DNA of 64,000 bases from Planctomycetaceae bacterium. GTDB lineage: Bacteria; Planctomycetota; Planctomycetia; Planctomycetales; Planctomycetaceae. The stretch covers positions 1 to 64,000 of the forward strand of contig JABURQ010000097.1 of NCBI GenBank assembly GCA_014762625.1. Reading direction: 5' to 3'. Within the stretch, counting starts at the first letter, position 1; the number at the start of each line of letters is the position of its first letter. The translations under genes were made by a program, and so were the position numbers. Below are positions 32,258 through 40,850 of this stretch, piece by piece. The notes below the pieces were generated by a model, which ran no database searches, was not told the DNA's origin, and saw only the letters and a program-made list of their open reading frames with translations.

Positions 32258-32939
32258 CCAACCCCAAGACCGCTTCGTGCGACAACGCGATCTGGTTCCG
32301 ATGGAACGGCTGTCGGAGCTGAGCTGCACCGTGATCGGCGTGGGTGCCATAGGACGTCAGGTTGCGCTGCAACTGGCGGCGATGGGCGTCCAGCAAATCC
32401 AACTCATCGACTTTGATGATGTGGAGGAGACCAACGTCACGACGCAAGGCTATCGAACCGACGACGTCGGAATCCCGAAAGTTCATGCGACGGCCGAGGC
32501 CGTGCAGGAGATCGATCCGCTGATCGATGTCACCACCCTCCAGGACCGTTTTCGTCCGAAGCAACAGATCGGCGAGGTGGTGTTTTGCTGCGTCGATTCG
32601 ATCTCGGCGCGGGCAGCTATCTGGCGATCCGTGCAAAACCGATGTCAGTTCTGGGTGGACGGTCGCATGCTGGGGGAAACGCTGCGTATTTTGACCGCCA
32701 CGGATGCGGAGAGCCATGACGACTATGGAAGCACCTTGTTTGCACAGTCTGAGGCTCAGCAGGGGAGCTGCACGTCCCGTAGCACAATCTACGCAGCGAG
32801 CATTGCAGCGGGCTTGATGGTGCATCAGCTTGCACGCTGGCTACGCAATCTGCCCATCGATGGGGACTCAATGGTGAACCTGCTGGCGGGTGAATGGCTA
32901 GTCTGCACCGATAAGAGAATGCTTGACGCGAGAGATTAG
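32241..32939 (+). CDS. ThiF/E1-like activating enzyme
   Basis: A 232-residue Rossmann adenylating protein. The glycine loop is [19 protein letters not shown] (31-49), followed by [17 protein letters not shown] and GIPK, then CVDSISAR and the Cys of [16 protein letters not shown] (C177), a candidate for thioester formation. There is no UFD or zinc CxxC pairs, so it is a minimal E1 like ThiF/MoeB. GAGGAGG lies 6 bases upstream of the ATG, and the start overlaps the JAMM stop by 17 bases. It should adenylate the modifier's C-terminal Gly and load the E2-like enzyme. Confidence 0.88.
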   Translation: MRQTNDQPQDRFVRQRDLVPMERLSELSCTVIGVGAIGRQVALQLAAMGVQQIQLIDFDDVEETNVTTQGYRTDDVGIPKVHATAEAVQEIDPLIDVTTLQDRFRPKQQIGEVVFCCVDSISARAAIWRSVQNRCQFWVDGRMLGETLRILTATDAESHDDYGSTLFAQSEAQQGSCTSRSTIYAASIAAGLMVHQLARWLRNLPIDGDSMVNLLAGEWLVCTDKRMLDARD

Positions 32940-33039
32940 TAAAGTTACTTGTGGACGGTAGAGTCCCATCAGTTACAACGAATTGAAAAGTACGACACGA
33001 CGATGTTGCTCTCTTACTCTTTCCCCAGTTGTGAACCCG

Positions 33040-33609
33040 ATGCTCAATTCAGAACTACAATTTTGGTATGAAGAATGTTGGCACCGCACGAAGACTGCGA
33101 AAGCATGTCGTGATGTCTGGGAGATTCATTTTTCTCGACAAGATCAAGATGCCCTCGGAGGCGATTTTGAAGTTGCTCTTAAGTTACACAAGACAGCTCC
33201 GAGAATGTGGATGGCGGCGAAATCGCTTCAACATGAACATGTCGCGGTTGTTCAACTTGCACTGGAGATGGAACTCGTGCCTCAGAAGCGTGCCGAGAAG
33301 CTGCTGAAGGCAATGAATGCCGACAGCTCAAATCTCGATATAGAGCGTCCGATTTGGGATCGCCAACGTGGAATATTGACGTATCGGGGGAAGTGCGTTC
33401 GAGAAGTCCGCATTTTTTCGAAACCCTCAAATGTGCAAACGATCTTAGACGCTTTTGAAACTGCAAATTGGGTGGAGTTCATCGAAGCTCCCCCCAATTT
33501 TGATTCCGACACTGTCCGCGAGACATTGCGTTCACTCAAAGAGAAGCTCTCGCTCATTACCTTCGAACAGAGGTCGAGTGGAACAATGATCGGTTGGCGG
33601 GAAGTCTGA
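33040..33609 (+). CDS. Hypothetical protein with winged-helix-like end
   Basis: About 189 residues. An N-terminal helical half (MLNSELQFWYEECWHRTKT) is followed by a more variable middle and a C-terminal region (VQTILDAFETANWVEFIEAP, then LRSLKEKLSLITF) with the layout of a winged helix. Similar-sounding proteins are scattered in planctomycetes, but no function is known to me. The start is uncertain: ATG at 33040 lacks a good ribosome-binding site, and a TTG at 32983 is in frame. It follows the E1-like gene by 100 bases and could be an extra, not coupled, member. Confidence 0.55.
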   Translation: MLNSELQFWYEECWHRTKTAKACRDVWEIHFSRQDQDALGGDFEVALKLHKTAPRMWMAAKSLQHEHVAVVQLALEMELVPQKRAEKLLKAMNADSSNLDIERPIWDRQRGILTYRGKCVREVRIFSKPSNVQTILDAFETANWVEFIEAPPNFDSDTVRETLRSLKEKLSLITFEQRSSGTMIGWREV

Positions 33610-33642
33610 ATCAGAAAACAAGTGCTTCCCCACTCAGTGCTT

Positions 33643-33664
33643 ACGATGGTCATCGTTTTTTTTT
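33643..33664 (+). terminator. Short hairpin with long T-run
   Basis: ACGAT (33643-33647) pairs with ATCGT (33652-33656) and runs into nine consecutive T residues. The stem is short, but the T-run and position 30-odd bases after the hypothetical gene support a terminator. Confidence 0.5.
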
Positions 33665-33885
33665 GCTAAGAGGTTTGCAGTCTCTCCCGTAATGCCTCAT
33701 CGCTACCTACGCTCTGAATTTGCGTCTTCCCGATGTCATCAGTCAGAGTCTAAATACGCTTCGGCGGGAATCCTTCAGTGATGTTCGCATCAAGTCCCAC
33801 TCACCTCCTATCGATCTCCCGGTGATCAGCGCGGTACAAAAATCACACTAATCCTTGACGTGAAATCTCAAGTCGAATTGATGTG

Positions 33886-34161
33886 ATGAAACCGGAACAG
33901 CCAGAACAAGAATATCTGTCGATCAGGGAGTGTTCAATCAAATTGAATCTCTCCGAAAAGACGATTCGCCGCTATGTCTCCAGAGGAAAAATTCCCTCTT
34001 GGCAACCGGGAGGAGAGGGCGCTCGAATATTGATTCCTGCGTCTTGTCTGCAGGATTTTTCCAATTCGGCTCCACAGAAATCCCCAGCAGAAAATCAGCC
34101 TACTTCACTTCCAAAAAATCAAAAGCTCTCGGGACCGGTTCCTCTCTGGAAACGAACGTAA
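33886..34161 (+). CDS. Excisionase-like helix-turn-helix protein
   Basis: A 91-residue protein. The first 60 residues carry the MerR/excisionase-type DNA-binding motif: YLSIRECSIKLNLSEKTIRR then YVSRGKIPSWQPGGEGARI. The rest is a Pro/Ser-rich tail. Such proteins serve as recombination directionality factors next to tyrosine integrases, or as small regulators. A GTG one codon upstream is an alternative start. It lies 50 bases before the integrase gene on the same strand and likely controls its excision activity. Confidence 0.78.
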   Translation: MKPEQPEQEYLSIRECSIKLNLSEKTIRRYVSRGKIPSWQPGGEGARILIPASCLQDFSNSAPQKSPAENQPTSLPKNQKLSGPVPLWKRT

Positions 34162-34211
34162 CACCGGTCAATTCTGATCAAACAACAACCAGTTATGGAA
34201 AGAATCTTTAA

Positions 34212-35432
34212 ATGCCCAAACCAAGAAAGAACGAAGAAATTAAGTGCCGACATTTTCGCTGGCTTTTGGGGCAACGCAATGGGGTGTACTTTGCGGACGG
34301 ACGATCCAATGAGCCATCACTGGGGAAACTCTCTCTGGGTACAAAAAATTACAAAATAGCCCTACAAGATATCCATGAACTTGATCACAAGATGGCCGTG
34401 AAATCGGGTTTGGCCGATCCTACAGTACATTCTCCTGAAGAATCCAAACTCCTACCACTGACAGAGGGGAGGCGTCTCTATGAGAAACATGTGGCCCGTC
34501 CTCAGATCGCGGGAGGGCCAAAACCAATTTCTCGAAAGCGTTATCGAGCTGTTTTGGACAAATCAATTCCATTCTTTGAGAAGCAGGGGCTCACCTGTTG
34601 GAATCAGATCAAAAAATCATATCTCGACAGCTATGCAGCATGGCTTGATGGCGAAGGCTACGCTTATGCGACCGAATATTTAGAACTCAACACCATCAAA
34701 ACGATCATGAAATTCCTTGTGGAGTATGAGCATCTGCCACCACAGTGTTTGTTCAAATATCCTCTTGTGAAACCCGACGAGACCGATACCTACTGCTACA
34801 AACCGGGCGAAGTGACAGCCATGCTTCAACATTGCGAAGAGCGGGAAATGAATTGGCTCTATCGAATTTTGCTCACACTTGCGTGTACAGGCTTAAGAAT
34901 TGGTGAGCTGGCACAACTCAGTTGGTCTAATATCGATCTCGAAAATCAACGCATTATGTTGCGCGACGAATCGACCAGTAGACGGGTTACCGGACGCAAA
35001 AAACGAACAACAAAGACCAAATCGAGCCGGATTTTTCCCATTAATAAACAGTTGTTACCAGTTCTGAAGGGGATTCCACGAAGACGGGATGGACTCGTGC
35101 TGCATGGTCCCCTGGGTGGGAAGGTCAAAGCTGATACCATCCGTAACGTGTTGATCCGCGACGTTCTTGCCCCGTTGGAGAAACAGTTTCCATCCGAGCC
35201 AAATGAGATTGGTTTCAAAGATGGTCGTCTGCATTCATTCCGGCATTACTTTTGTTCCGTGTGTGCCAACTCGGGCGTTCCAGAGCAAGTCCTGATGCGC
35301 TGGTTGGGGCACAAAAGCAGCCGCATGGTCAAGCGGTATTATCATCTGCACGACGAAGAATCACAACGCCAGATGTCGCGCGTCCAAGTCATTTCAAACA
35401 AGGAAGCTGATTCCGCTGGGGAGTCAGACTGA
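34212..35432 (+). CDS. Tyrosine recombinase/integrase
   Basis: A 406-residue phage-type integrase. An N-terminal arm-binding region with Lys/Arg ([20 protein letters not shown]) is followed by the SAM-like core-binding domain (about 85-190) and the catalytic domain (about 200-395). Active-site residues are visible: Arg in TGLRIGEL, His-x-x-Arg in HSFRH, His in WLGHKSS and the nucleophile Tyr in VKRYYHLHD. It lies directly beside tRNA-Ser, 172 bases from its 3' end, the usual layout of an integrative element. Intact, so the element may still be mobile. Confidence 0.92.
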   Translation: MPKPRKNEEIKCRHFRWLLGQRNGVYFADGRSNEPSLGKLSLGTKNYKIALQDIHELDHKMAVKSGLADPTVHSPEESKLLPLTEGRRLYEKHVARPQIAGGPKPISRKRYRAVLDKSIPFFEKQGLTCWNQIKKSYLDSYAAWLDGEGYAYATEYLELNTIKTIMKFLVEYEHLPPQCLFKYPLVKPDETDTYCYKPGEVTAMLQHCEEREMNWLYRILLTLACTGLRIGELAQLSWSNIDLENQRIMLRDESTSRRVTGRKKRTTKTKSSRIFPINKQLLPVLKGIPRRRDGLVLHGPLGGKVKADTIRNVLIRDVLAPLEKQFPSEPNEIGFKDGRLHSFRHYFCSVCANSGVPEQVLMRWLGHKSSRMVKRYYHLHDEESQRQMSRVQVISNKEADSAGESD

Positions 35433-35505
35433 TGTTTTGTTTTTCAGGAGGCTATCAATCTCAAACCAAAGATGAGAGCAGCCCTATTTGTTGCTTCTCA
35501 ACATC

Positions 35506-35542
35506 GATTGGCACAGTTATGGCACACTCGACTGTGCCAATC
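35506..35542. repeat. Perfect inverted repeat beside the integrase
   Basis: GATTGGCACAGT (35506-35517) pairs perfectly with ACTGTGCCAATC (35531-35542). It is either the integrase terminator or an arm-type site of the attachment region. Confidence 0.7.
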
Positions 35543-35559
35543 AGATTCGCAAATGCTAA

Positions 35560-35596
35560 TTCCTTTCCCAGTCAAGACTTATTGACTGGGAAGGAA
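35560..35596. repeat. Second inverted repeat, next to tRNA-Ser
   Basis: TTCCTTTCCCAGTCA (35560-35574) pairs, with one bulged base, with TGACTGGGAAGGAA (35583-35596). Together with the hairpin at 35506-35542 it fills the gap between integrase and tRNA, where the attachment-site arms would be. Confidence 0.65.
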
Positions 35597-35603
35597 CAGC
35601 AAG

Positions 35604-35692
35604 CGGAGAGAGCGGGATTCGAACCCGCGGTCCGGTTTGACCCGAACACAGCATTAGCAATGCTGCGCATTCGGCCACTCTGCCATCTCTCC
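35604..35692 (-). tRNA. tRNA-Ser (anticodon GCU)
   Basis: The minus strand reads GGAGAGATGGCAGAGTGG, then the anticodon loop TTGCTAA (plus 35654-35660; anticodon GCT at 35656-35658), a long variable arm and the T-arm GCGGGTTCGAATCCCGC, closing with TCTCTCC and a G discriminator. The 7-bp acceptor stem is perfect. CCA is not encoded. About 89 bases, normal for a class II serine tRNA. It is the likely attachment target of the integrase. Confidence 0.95.
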
Positions 35693-35909
35693 GGCCGTGA
35701 CGCAGTTGCGTCATACAGGATCAAATTATCGCGGATTTCCCACGAAACGCAAGAGCGTAGGCCATTCTGGATATCAGAATGACACACCCCGTTTTTATCG
35801 GGTTCACAAGTCGCCGGACTTCAATGAAAATAGGTCGTTGACTTGTGCCCCTTTCTGTCGTCCACTGAATACTTTCCTGCACACTTTGCTTCATTTAGAG
35901 GCTGATTTC

Positions 35910-36995
35910 ATGTTTCTGCGACTCCTTTGCCCCCTACTCCTCATTTCAACATCTTCGGCTGCGGACCTCGAACTGATACGAGTGAGCGATCAGGGAACCC
36001 ATTTCGTCGGCGCGGAATCCGAAAGGACCTTCATCGTCTGGGGCGTGAACTACGATCACGATTTCGAGGGCCTGCTGCTCGAAGACTATTGGCACGACCA
36101 GTGGGAGACTGTCGTGGGTGACTTTCGAGAGATCAAAGACCTCGGCAGCAATGTCGTCAGGATTCATCTTCAATTTGCGAAGTTCATGGATGCTCCCGAT
36201 GAGCCCAATACGAAGAATCTCAAACAGCTCGCAAAACTCGTGCAGGTCGCGGAAGAGACGGGGCTCTACCTCGATATCACGGGACTGGGTTGTTATCACA
36301 AACAGGATGTCCCGAAGTGGTACGATGAGATGTCGGAAACGGAGCGCTGGAACGCTCAGGCACGCTTCTGGACGGAAATTGCCAAGGTATGCCAATCGAG
36401 CCCGGCCGTATTCTGTTACGACCTGATGAATGAACCGATCATCGGGGGCGCCAATCCGGAAGACGGCTGGCTCGCGGGAGAGCTCGGCGGCAAACACTTC
36501 GTGCAACGCATTACTCTCACGCCGGGAGACAGAGATCGGAAAGCAATTGCGAAAGCCTGGATCACCAAACTGACCACGGCGATCCGGAAAGTCGATCAAC
36601 AGCACATGATCACGGTGGGCGTCATTCCCTGGGCTCACACCTGGCCCAATGCGAAACCTCTGTTTCACGATCCGGATGTGGGCCAATCGCTCGACTTCGT
36701 CGCGGTTCATTTTTATCCGGAAAAAGGGAAAGTCGATAAAGCGCTCGCTGCGTTGAAAGTCTACGAAATCGGCAAACCGCTCGTCGTCGAAGAGATGTTT
36801 CCATTGAAAAGTTCCATCGAAGAAGTCGATGAATTTGTGGATCGCTCCAGGTCTTTCACTGATGGTTACGTCAGCTTTTATTGGGGTAAGACGATCGAAG
36901 AGAACGCAAAATCAGGAGACTTCAAAGGTGCGTTGATGGCAAAATGGCTGGAGTATTGGGCCAGCAAGGCACCGGAAATCAAAAACAACGAATAA
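35910..36995 (+). CDS. Secreted GH5-like glycoside hydrolase
   Basis: A 361-residue protein. The start at 35910 gives a signal peptide (MFLRLLCPLLLISTSSAA). The mature part is a TIM-barrel hydrolase: IVWGVNYDHD near the start, GSNVVRIHLQF, the acid/base Glu in CYDLMNEPIIGG and the nucleophile Glu in PLVVEEMFPL, the spacing of family GH5/cellulase-type enzymes. Planctomycetes encode many such enzymes for algal polysaccharides. The substrate cannot be read from sequence. It is the first chromosomal gene beyond the tRNA, transcribed away from it. Confidence 0.85.
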   Translation: MFLRLLCPLLLISTSSAADLELIRVSDQGTHFVGAESERTFIVWGVNYDHDFEGLLLEDYWHDQWETVVGDFREIKDLGSNVVRIHLQFAKFMDAPDEPNTKNLKQLAKLVQVAEETGLYLDITGLGCYHKQDVPKWYDEMSETERWNAQARFWTEIAKVCQSSPAVFCYDLMNEPIIGGANPEDGWLAGELGGKHFVQRITLTPGDRDRKAIAKAWITKLTTAIRKVDQQHMITVGVIPWAHTWPNAKPLFHDPDVGQSLDFVAVHFYPEKGKVDKALAALKVYEIGKPLVVEEMFPLKSSIEEVDEFVDRSRSFTDGYVSFYWGKTIEENAKSGDFKGALMAKWLEYWASKAPEIKNNE

Positions 36996-37004
36996 TCTAG
37001 AGAT

Positions 37005-37721
37005 TTATTTAACGGCACCGAAAGCCGCAAAACAGACATGCTTATGAAGCACATCGATTGTTGAGAAACCGACCTGTCGCAGACATTCTAATTGAAAAGT
37101 CAGCGATTGCGGGGTGTCTTCTTTCTCGATGTACTCGAAGACCTGATCGCGATACGACGCATCTCGTAACTCAACCAGATAGTCGCCGTACCGCTGTTCC
37201 ATGAAATCCTGTATTTGAGGAATGTCACTTTTTACAAGATCGAAAATCCACATCGAACCTCCGGGACGTAATGCTTCGTAAAACTTCTGAAAGACATCTC
37301 GCCATTCCTCCTCGGTCCGTAAATGATGCAAGACTGCTGCAGCAACAATGATGTCCGCACTCCCCTGCCCCAACTCGACCTCTCGAAGATCTCCCTGCAA
37401 TGCTGTCACATGGCCCGCAGTTTCTTCTGAAACGCGTTTCACAGCCCGGTCAAGCATCGGACGACTGAGATCGATCAGACGCACATTCAAATTCGGCAGA
37501 GACTGCAATAGTTTCAGTGAGAAGTTGCCTGCTCCACACCCTACGTCTATTAGATTTTTCCCGTTTGTAGTCACCGCAGCAGCGGCATTAGCAATGAGAT
37601 CGAGAACCAACGGGGCGTCGATCGTTGCGGATTGCCCCGTTTCCAGATTGGAAAAACGTTCGACATCCTGATCGAAACGCTGGCGGATTTCTTCAACAGA
37701 TGATTTCTCAGACTCGTTCAT
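37005..37721 (-). CDS. Class I SAM-dependent methyltransferase
   Basis: A 238-residue soluble enzyme with the SAM-binding loop LIDVGCGAGNFSLKLL, acidic motif II (VRLIDLSRPML), motif III (GSADIIVAAAVLHHL) and motif IV (LRPGGSMWIFDL). The substrate is unknown. The start at 37721 is placed at ATG with GAAG upstream; a TTG five codons earlier is in frame. It converges with the GH5-like gene, 9 bases apart, and shares no obvious operon. Confidence 0.85.
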   Translation of the reverse strand: MNESEKSSVEEIRQRFDQDVERFSNLETGQSATIDAPLVLDLIANAAAAVTTNGKNLIDVGCGAGNFSLKLLQSLPNLNVRLIDLSRPMLDRAVKRVSEETAGHVTALQGDLREVELGQGSADIIVAAAVLHHLRTEEEWRDVFQKFYEALRPGGSMWIFDLVKSDIPQIQDFMEQRYGDYLVELRDASYRDQVFEYIEKEDTPQSLTFQLECLRQVGFSTIDVLHKHVCFAAFGAVK

Positions 37722-37877
37722 TAATAAGTTCTTCAAAATAAGAGAAAGGGATGTTGGCAGAGAGACAGGTCAATGGCCTGAAATGTTCATCGATACTTGT
37801 GATCGTTCATTGACCCACCGATTACTGCCGTCAATAATCGACTAATCGTTGATGTTTCCCAAATGATGGAGTTTTCG

Positions 37878-39206
37878 ATGCTTTTGACTCGTTCGATGAT
37901 GCTTGTGCTGGTCTTGGTTGTTTTCTCGGCTGCCTCTCTTTCCGCCGATGATTGGCCTCAATGGCGGGGACCACAACGGGACGGCGTGTGGCGGGAATCG
38001 GGGATCGTGACATCCATTCCGAAAGACGGATTGCCGGTGACTTGGCGCGTTCCTGTCGGTTTGGGATATGCAGGACCTGCGGTTGCTGACGGCAAAGTCT
38101 TTCTGGCGGACTATGAAAAAACTTCGGGAACGATCAAGAATAGTCCTGGTGGAGTTGCAGAACTGACTGGTAATGAGCGACTGCGCTGCTTTGATGTGAA
38201 AACCGGCGATGAATTGTGGACCGCGAAGTACGATCAACCTTACAAGCTCTCCTATCCCGCGGGACCTCGTTGCACGCCAACAATCGACGGAGATCGCGTC
38301 TACTTTCTCGGGGCTGAAGGCCGACTCGGTTGCTATCGGACCGCTGACGGTGAAGAGGTCTGGTCGAAAAATCTGAATGAGGAATATAACACCAAATCGC
38401 CTTTCTGGGGACATGCCGCTCACCCGCTCGTCCACGGCGATCTTCTCTTTTGTGTTGTGGGAGGTGAAGGAAGTGTCGCCGTCGCATTCAATAAGAAAAC
38501 CGGGGAAGAGGTCTGGCGGGCTCTGGATGCTCCCGAACAAGCCGACTGTCCTCCTTCGCTGATCAAACACGCCGGAGTCGAGCAACTGCTGATCTGGACC
38601 CCGACAACTCTCAATTCCCTCAATCCGAAAACCGGTGAGGCGTACTGGTCCTTGCCGTTTCAACCACAATATGGCATGTCGGTCACGATGCCCGTGAAGT
38701 TGGGCAACAAACTGTATGTGAGCGGTATTGGAGCCGTGGGAGCCGTTATCGATTTGGACGAGGATCAACCAGGCGCAAAATTCGTCTGGAAGGGAAACAC
38801 GAAAAATGCACTCTATACCTGCAACTCGACTCCGCTGTTGGACGACGGCATGATCTACGGTTGCGACATCAACAGCGGCGCTCTTGTCGGAGCCAGTCTG
38901 GAAGACGGCGAGCGACTCTGGTCCACGACGGCGGCCACTAACGGAAATCCACGCGGCGATCGACACGCCACCTGCTACCTCGTCAAACACAACAACCACT
39001 TCTGGCTCTTTAGCGAAACGGGTGACTTGATTCTGGCCAACCTATCTCCCAAAAGTTATGACGAACTCGGAAGATTCCACCTTCTCGAACCGACCAATGA
39101 AGCCTTCGGTCGTCCGGTTGTCTGGAGCCATCCCGCGTTTGCAGAGAAATCAGTATTCGCCCGAAACGACAAAGAACTGGTGCGCGTCGATCTCTCAGCA
39201 AAATGA
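37878..39206 (+). CDS. Secreted BamB-like (PQQ-type) beta-propeller protein
   Basis: A 442-residue protein with signal peptide (about 1-22). The start at 37878 has GGAG 8 bases upstream; an ATG five codons earlier lacks spacing. The mature part opens WPQWRGPQRDGV, then repeated propeller blades with WTAKYDQ, GEEVWSKNL, KTGEEVWRAL and DGERLWST, the tryptophan-docking pattern of pyrroloquinoline-quinone-like repeats. Planctomycetes have many copies. It may scaffold outer-membrane assembly or bind a cofactor; nothing specific can be read. Confidence 0.85.
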   Translation: MLLTRSMMLVLVLVVFSAASLSADDWPQWRGPQRDGVWRESGIVTSIPKDGLPVTWRVPVGLGYAGPAVADGKVFLADYEKTSGTIKNSPGGVAELTGNERLRCFDVKTGDELWTAKYDQPYKLSYPAGPRCTPTIDGDRVYFLGAEGRLGCYRTADGEEVWSKNLNEEYNTKSPFWGHAAHPLVHGDLLFCVVGGEGSVAVAFNKKTGEEVWRALDAPEQADCPPSLIKHAGVEQLLIWTPTTLNSLNPKTGEAYWSLPFQPQYGMSVTMPVKLGNKLYVSGIGAVGAVIDLDEDQPGAKFVWKGNTKNALYTCNSTPLLDDGMIYGCDINSGALVGASLEDGERLWSTTAATNGNPRGDRHATCYLVKHNNHFWLFSETGDLILANLSPKSYDELGRFHLLEPTNEAFGRPVVWSHPAFAEKSVFARNDKELVRVDLSAK

Positions 39207-39213
39207 AACGTGA

Positions 39214-40104
39214 CTATTGAACCTCTCGCGCGAGCTTCGCGCGGGCGGACCGGATATCGGAGAGGCGAATCACGATCATCCGCTGAATCTGGTCGTCCTC
39301 GCCGTCACCGATGAACATCGCGTGTCCGAGCGTTCCCGGCTTGAATTCGGAGGCACTAATGACGGCAACTTCCCCTTGATTGAGGGTGAGAGTGAATTTC
39401 TGATCGTAAACAGGTAACACTTTCTGAGAATTCTGAAACTGCCAACCTTCCTCCGTCGCCACACGACGCAGGGATTCGGCATCGTGATGAATCTCTGGGA
39501 TCAGATGCAATTCCACCCAGTTATCCTGCAACTGCTCGGCTTCAATCTGAAACTGACAATTGACGTTTTTCAATTCGAGTTTTTCTCGTCCCTTCGCACG
39601 GGGAACGTCAATCGTGCAGGAGGGCATCACTGCTCCCGTATGAAGGTGAGTCGGCTCACCGGGAAATACCACGACCGATTGAGCGGTACTCCCTTGCCGA
39701 CCTTCACTTCGTTCTTCACGCCAGACCGCATCGACCTCCAGCATATGAGCCAGAGTTCGCGGAATGTTCGGGCCGGCAATCCCGACTCTCAAGCCGTTTT
39801 CTTTCAGTTTTTTTCTGGTCCGAGCGTCAGTCGCACCGATCACATCGACTTCCTTCCAGACCAGATCGATCATTGAAATGTCGCTTAATGGCTGCTCCAG
39901 ATGAGCCACTTCCAGAACAACCGTCTCGACACTGGGAACCGCCGCGTCCACCACTTCGGGACCGGAGGTACCAAAGACTTCTTTCCAGGTTCGGCTTTCA
40001 CTCTGCTCCTGATTTCGAAGTTTCCACAACGAACACCCCGTCGCCAGCGTGCAAACGAGCAGCGCACTCATCATCCATTGAATTTTTCGCTGGGAACGTT
40101 TCAT
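39214..40104 (-). CDS. Planctomycete-type lipoprotein of unknown function
   Basis: A 296-residue protein with a lipoprotein signal (MKRSQRKIQWMMSALLVCTL, lipobox LATGC). The mature part is mixed alpha/beta with TVVLEVAHLEQPLSDISM, an LVWKEVD segment, the hinge GLRVGIAGPN and a C-terminal half ending in IVIRLSDIRSARAKLAREVQ. No catalytic motif is seen. I recall similar lipoproteins in planctomycetes but no function. Converges with the BamB-like gene, 7 bases apart. Confidence 0.75.
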   Translation of the reverse strand: MKRSQRKIQWMMSALLVCTLATGCSLWKLRNQEQSESRTWKEVFGTSGPEVVDAAVPSVETVVLEVAHLEQPLSDISMIDLVWKEVDVIGATDARTRKKLKENGLRVGIAGPNIPRTLAHMLEVDAVWREERSEGRQGSTAQSVVVFPGEPTHLHTGAVMPSCTIDVPRAKGREKLELKNVNCQFQIEAEQLQDNWVELHLIPEIHHDAESLRRVATEEGWQFQNSQKVLPVYDQKFTLTLNQGEVAVISASEFKPGTLGHAMFIGDGEDDQIQRMIVIRLSDIRSARAKLAREVQ

Positions 40105-40270
40105 GGAGGGAATGATTTTCAGACTTGGTCGAACGACCGAAAGGAAGGGATGGACGGACCGGAACGTTAGAAAACCAAGGATCTTGTGTCAATAAAGGGC
40201 CTTTGACGGCTATCTCAGAGCGCCTAAGATTTGCAGAGATTACAATTCCCCCCACATCCACACACTCAAC

Positions 40271-40765
40271 ATGAATTCCACACAAAAGCCCCCCGCTCGA
40301 AAGAGTTTAGCCCTTATCGTCTCGATGCTGATCTGTTTTGCCGCATCGGCGATCGGGGCATTGTTCACAACTCCCCAGATTGACGGCTGGTACGCCACGC
40401 TGAACCGTCCCAGTTTTGCACCTCCCAACTGGGTCTTTGGCCCAGTCTGGACAATCCTCTACGCGATGATGTCTGTCGCGGTCTGGATGGTATGGAAAAC
40501 GGAGAGAAGTCGCTCGCGAATGTTGCCTCTCACTCTGTTTGCTATCCAGCTAATTCTGAACGTCCTCTGGTCGGTCTTGTTTTTCGGCCTGCAGAATCCA
40601 TTTCTGGCGTTTCTGGAAATCATCCTCCTCTGGATCATGATTCTCTCAACGATCCTCTCATTTGCCCGATATTCCAAACGAGCGGCCTGCCTCATGATCC
40701 CTTATTGGTTATGGGTCACATTCGCGATGGTATTGAACTACGGCTTCTGGACTCTCAACACCTGA
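40271..40765 (+). CDS. tspO: TspO/MBR family membrane protein
   Basis: A 164-residue protein with five transmembrane helices, the TspO fold. Family marks are WYATLNRPSFAPPNWVFGP, WTILYAMMSVAVW and LNVLWSVLFFGLQNPFLAFL. These proteins bind porphyrins and related ligands and are linked with stress and tetrapyrrole control. Length is typical. It is followed on the other strand by the aldolase gene, whose terminator lies between them. Confidence 0.93.
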   Translation: MNSTQKPPARKSLALIVSMLICFAASAIGALFTTPQIDGWYATLNRPSFAPPNWVFGPVWTILYAMMSVAVWMVWKTERSRSRMLPLTLFAIQLILNVLWSVLFFGLQNPFLAFLEIILLWIMILSTILSFARYSKRAACLMIPYWLWVTFAMVLNYGFWTLNT

Positions 40766-40783
40766 CTGATCTTGATCACCAAT

Positions 40784-40815
40784 AAAAACAGGCCCTCCCC
40801 TACGGGAAGAGCCTG
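40784..40815 (-). terminator. Terminator of the aldolase gene
   Basis: On the minus strand a 12-bp stem (plus CAGGCCCTCCCC at 40789-40800 and GGGAAGAGCCTG at 40804-40815, with two mismatches) ends in TTTTT. It stands 36 bases after the aldolase stop. Confidence 0.75.
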
Positions 40816-40850
40816 TTGAGTGATTCTGATCAGAATTGTCGCAGTCAGCT

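Noticed and set aside
1..35603. Second copy of the tRNA-Ser 3' end as the other attachment site
   Set aside because: No repeat of the T-arm and acceptor sequence was found by eye; the other end may lie left of the window or be too diverged.
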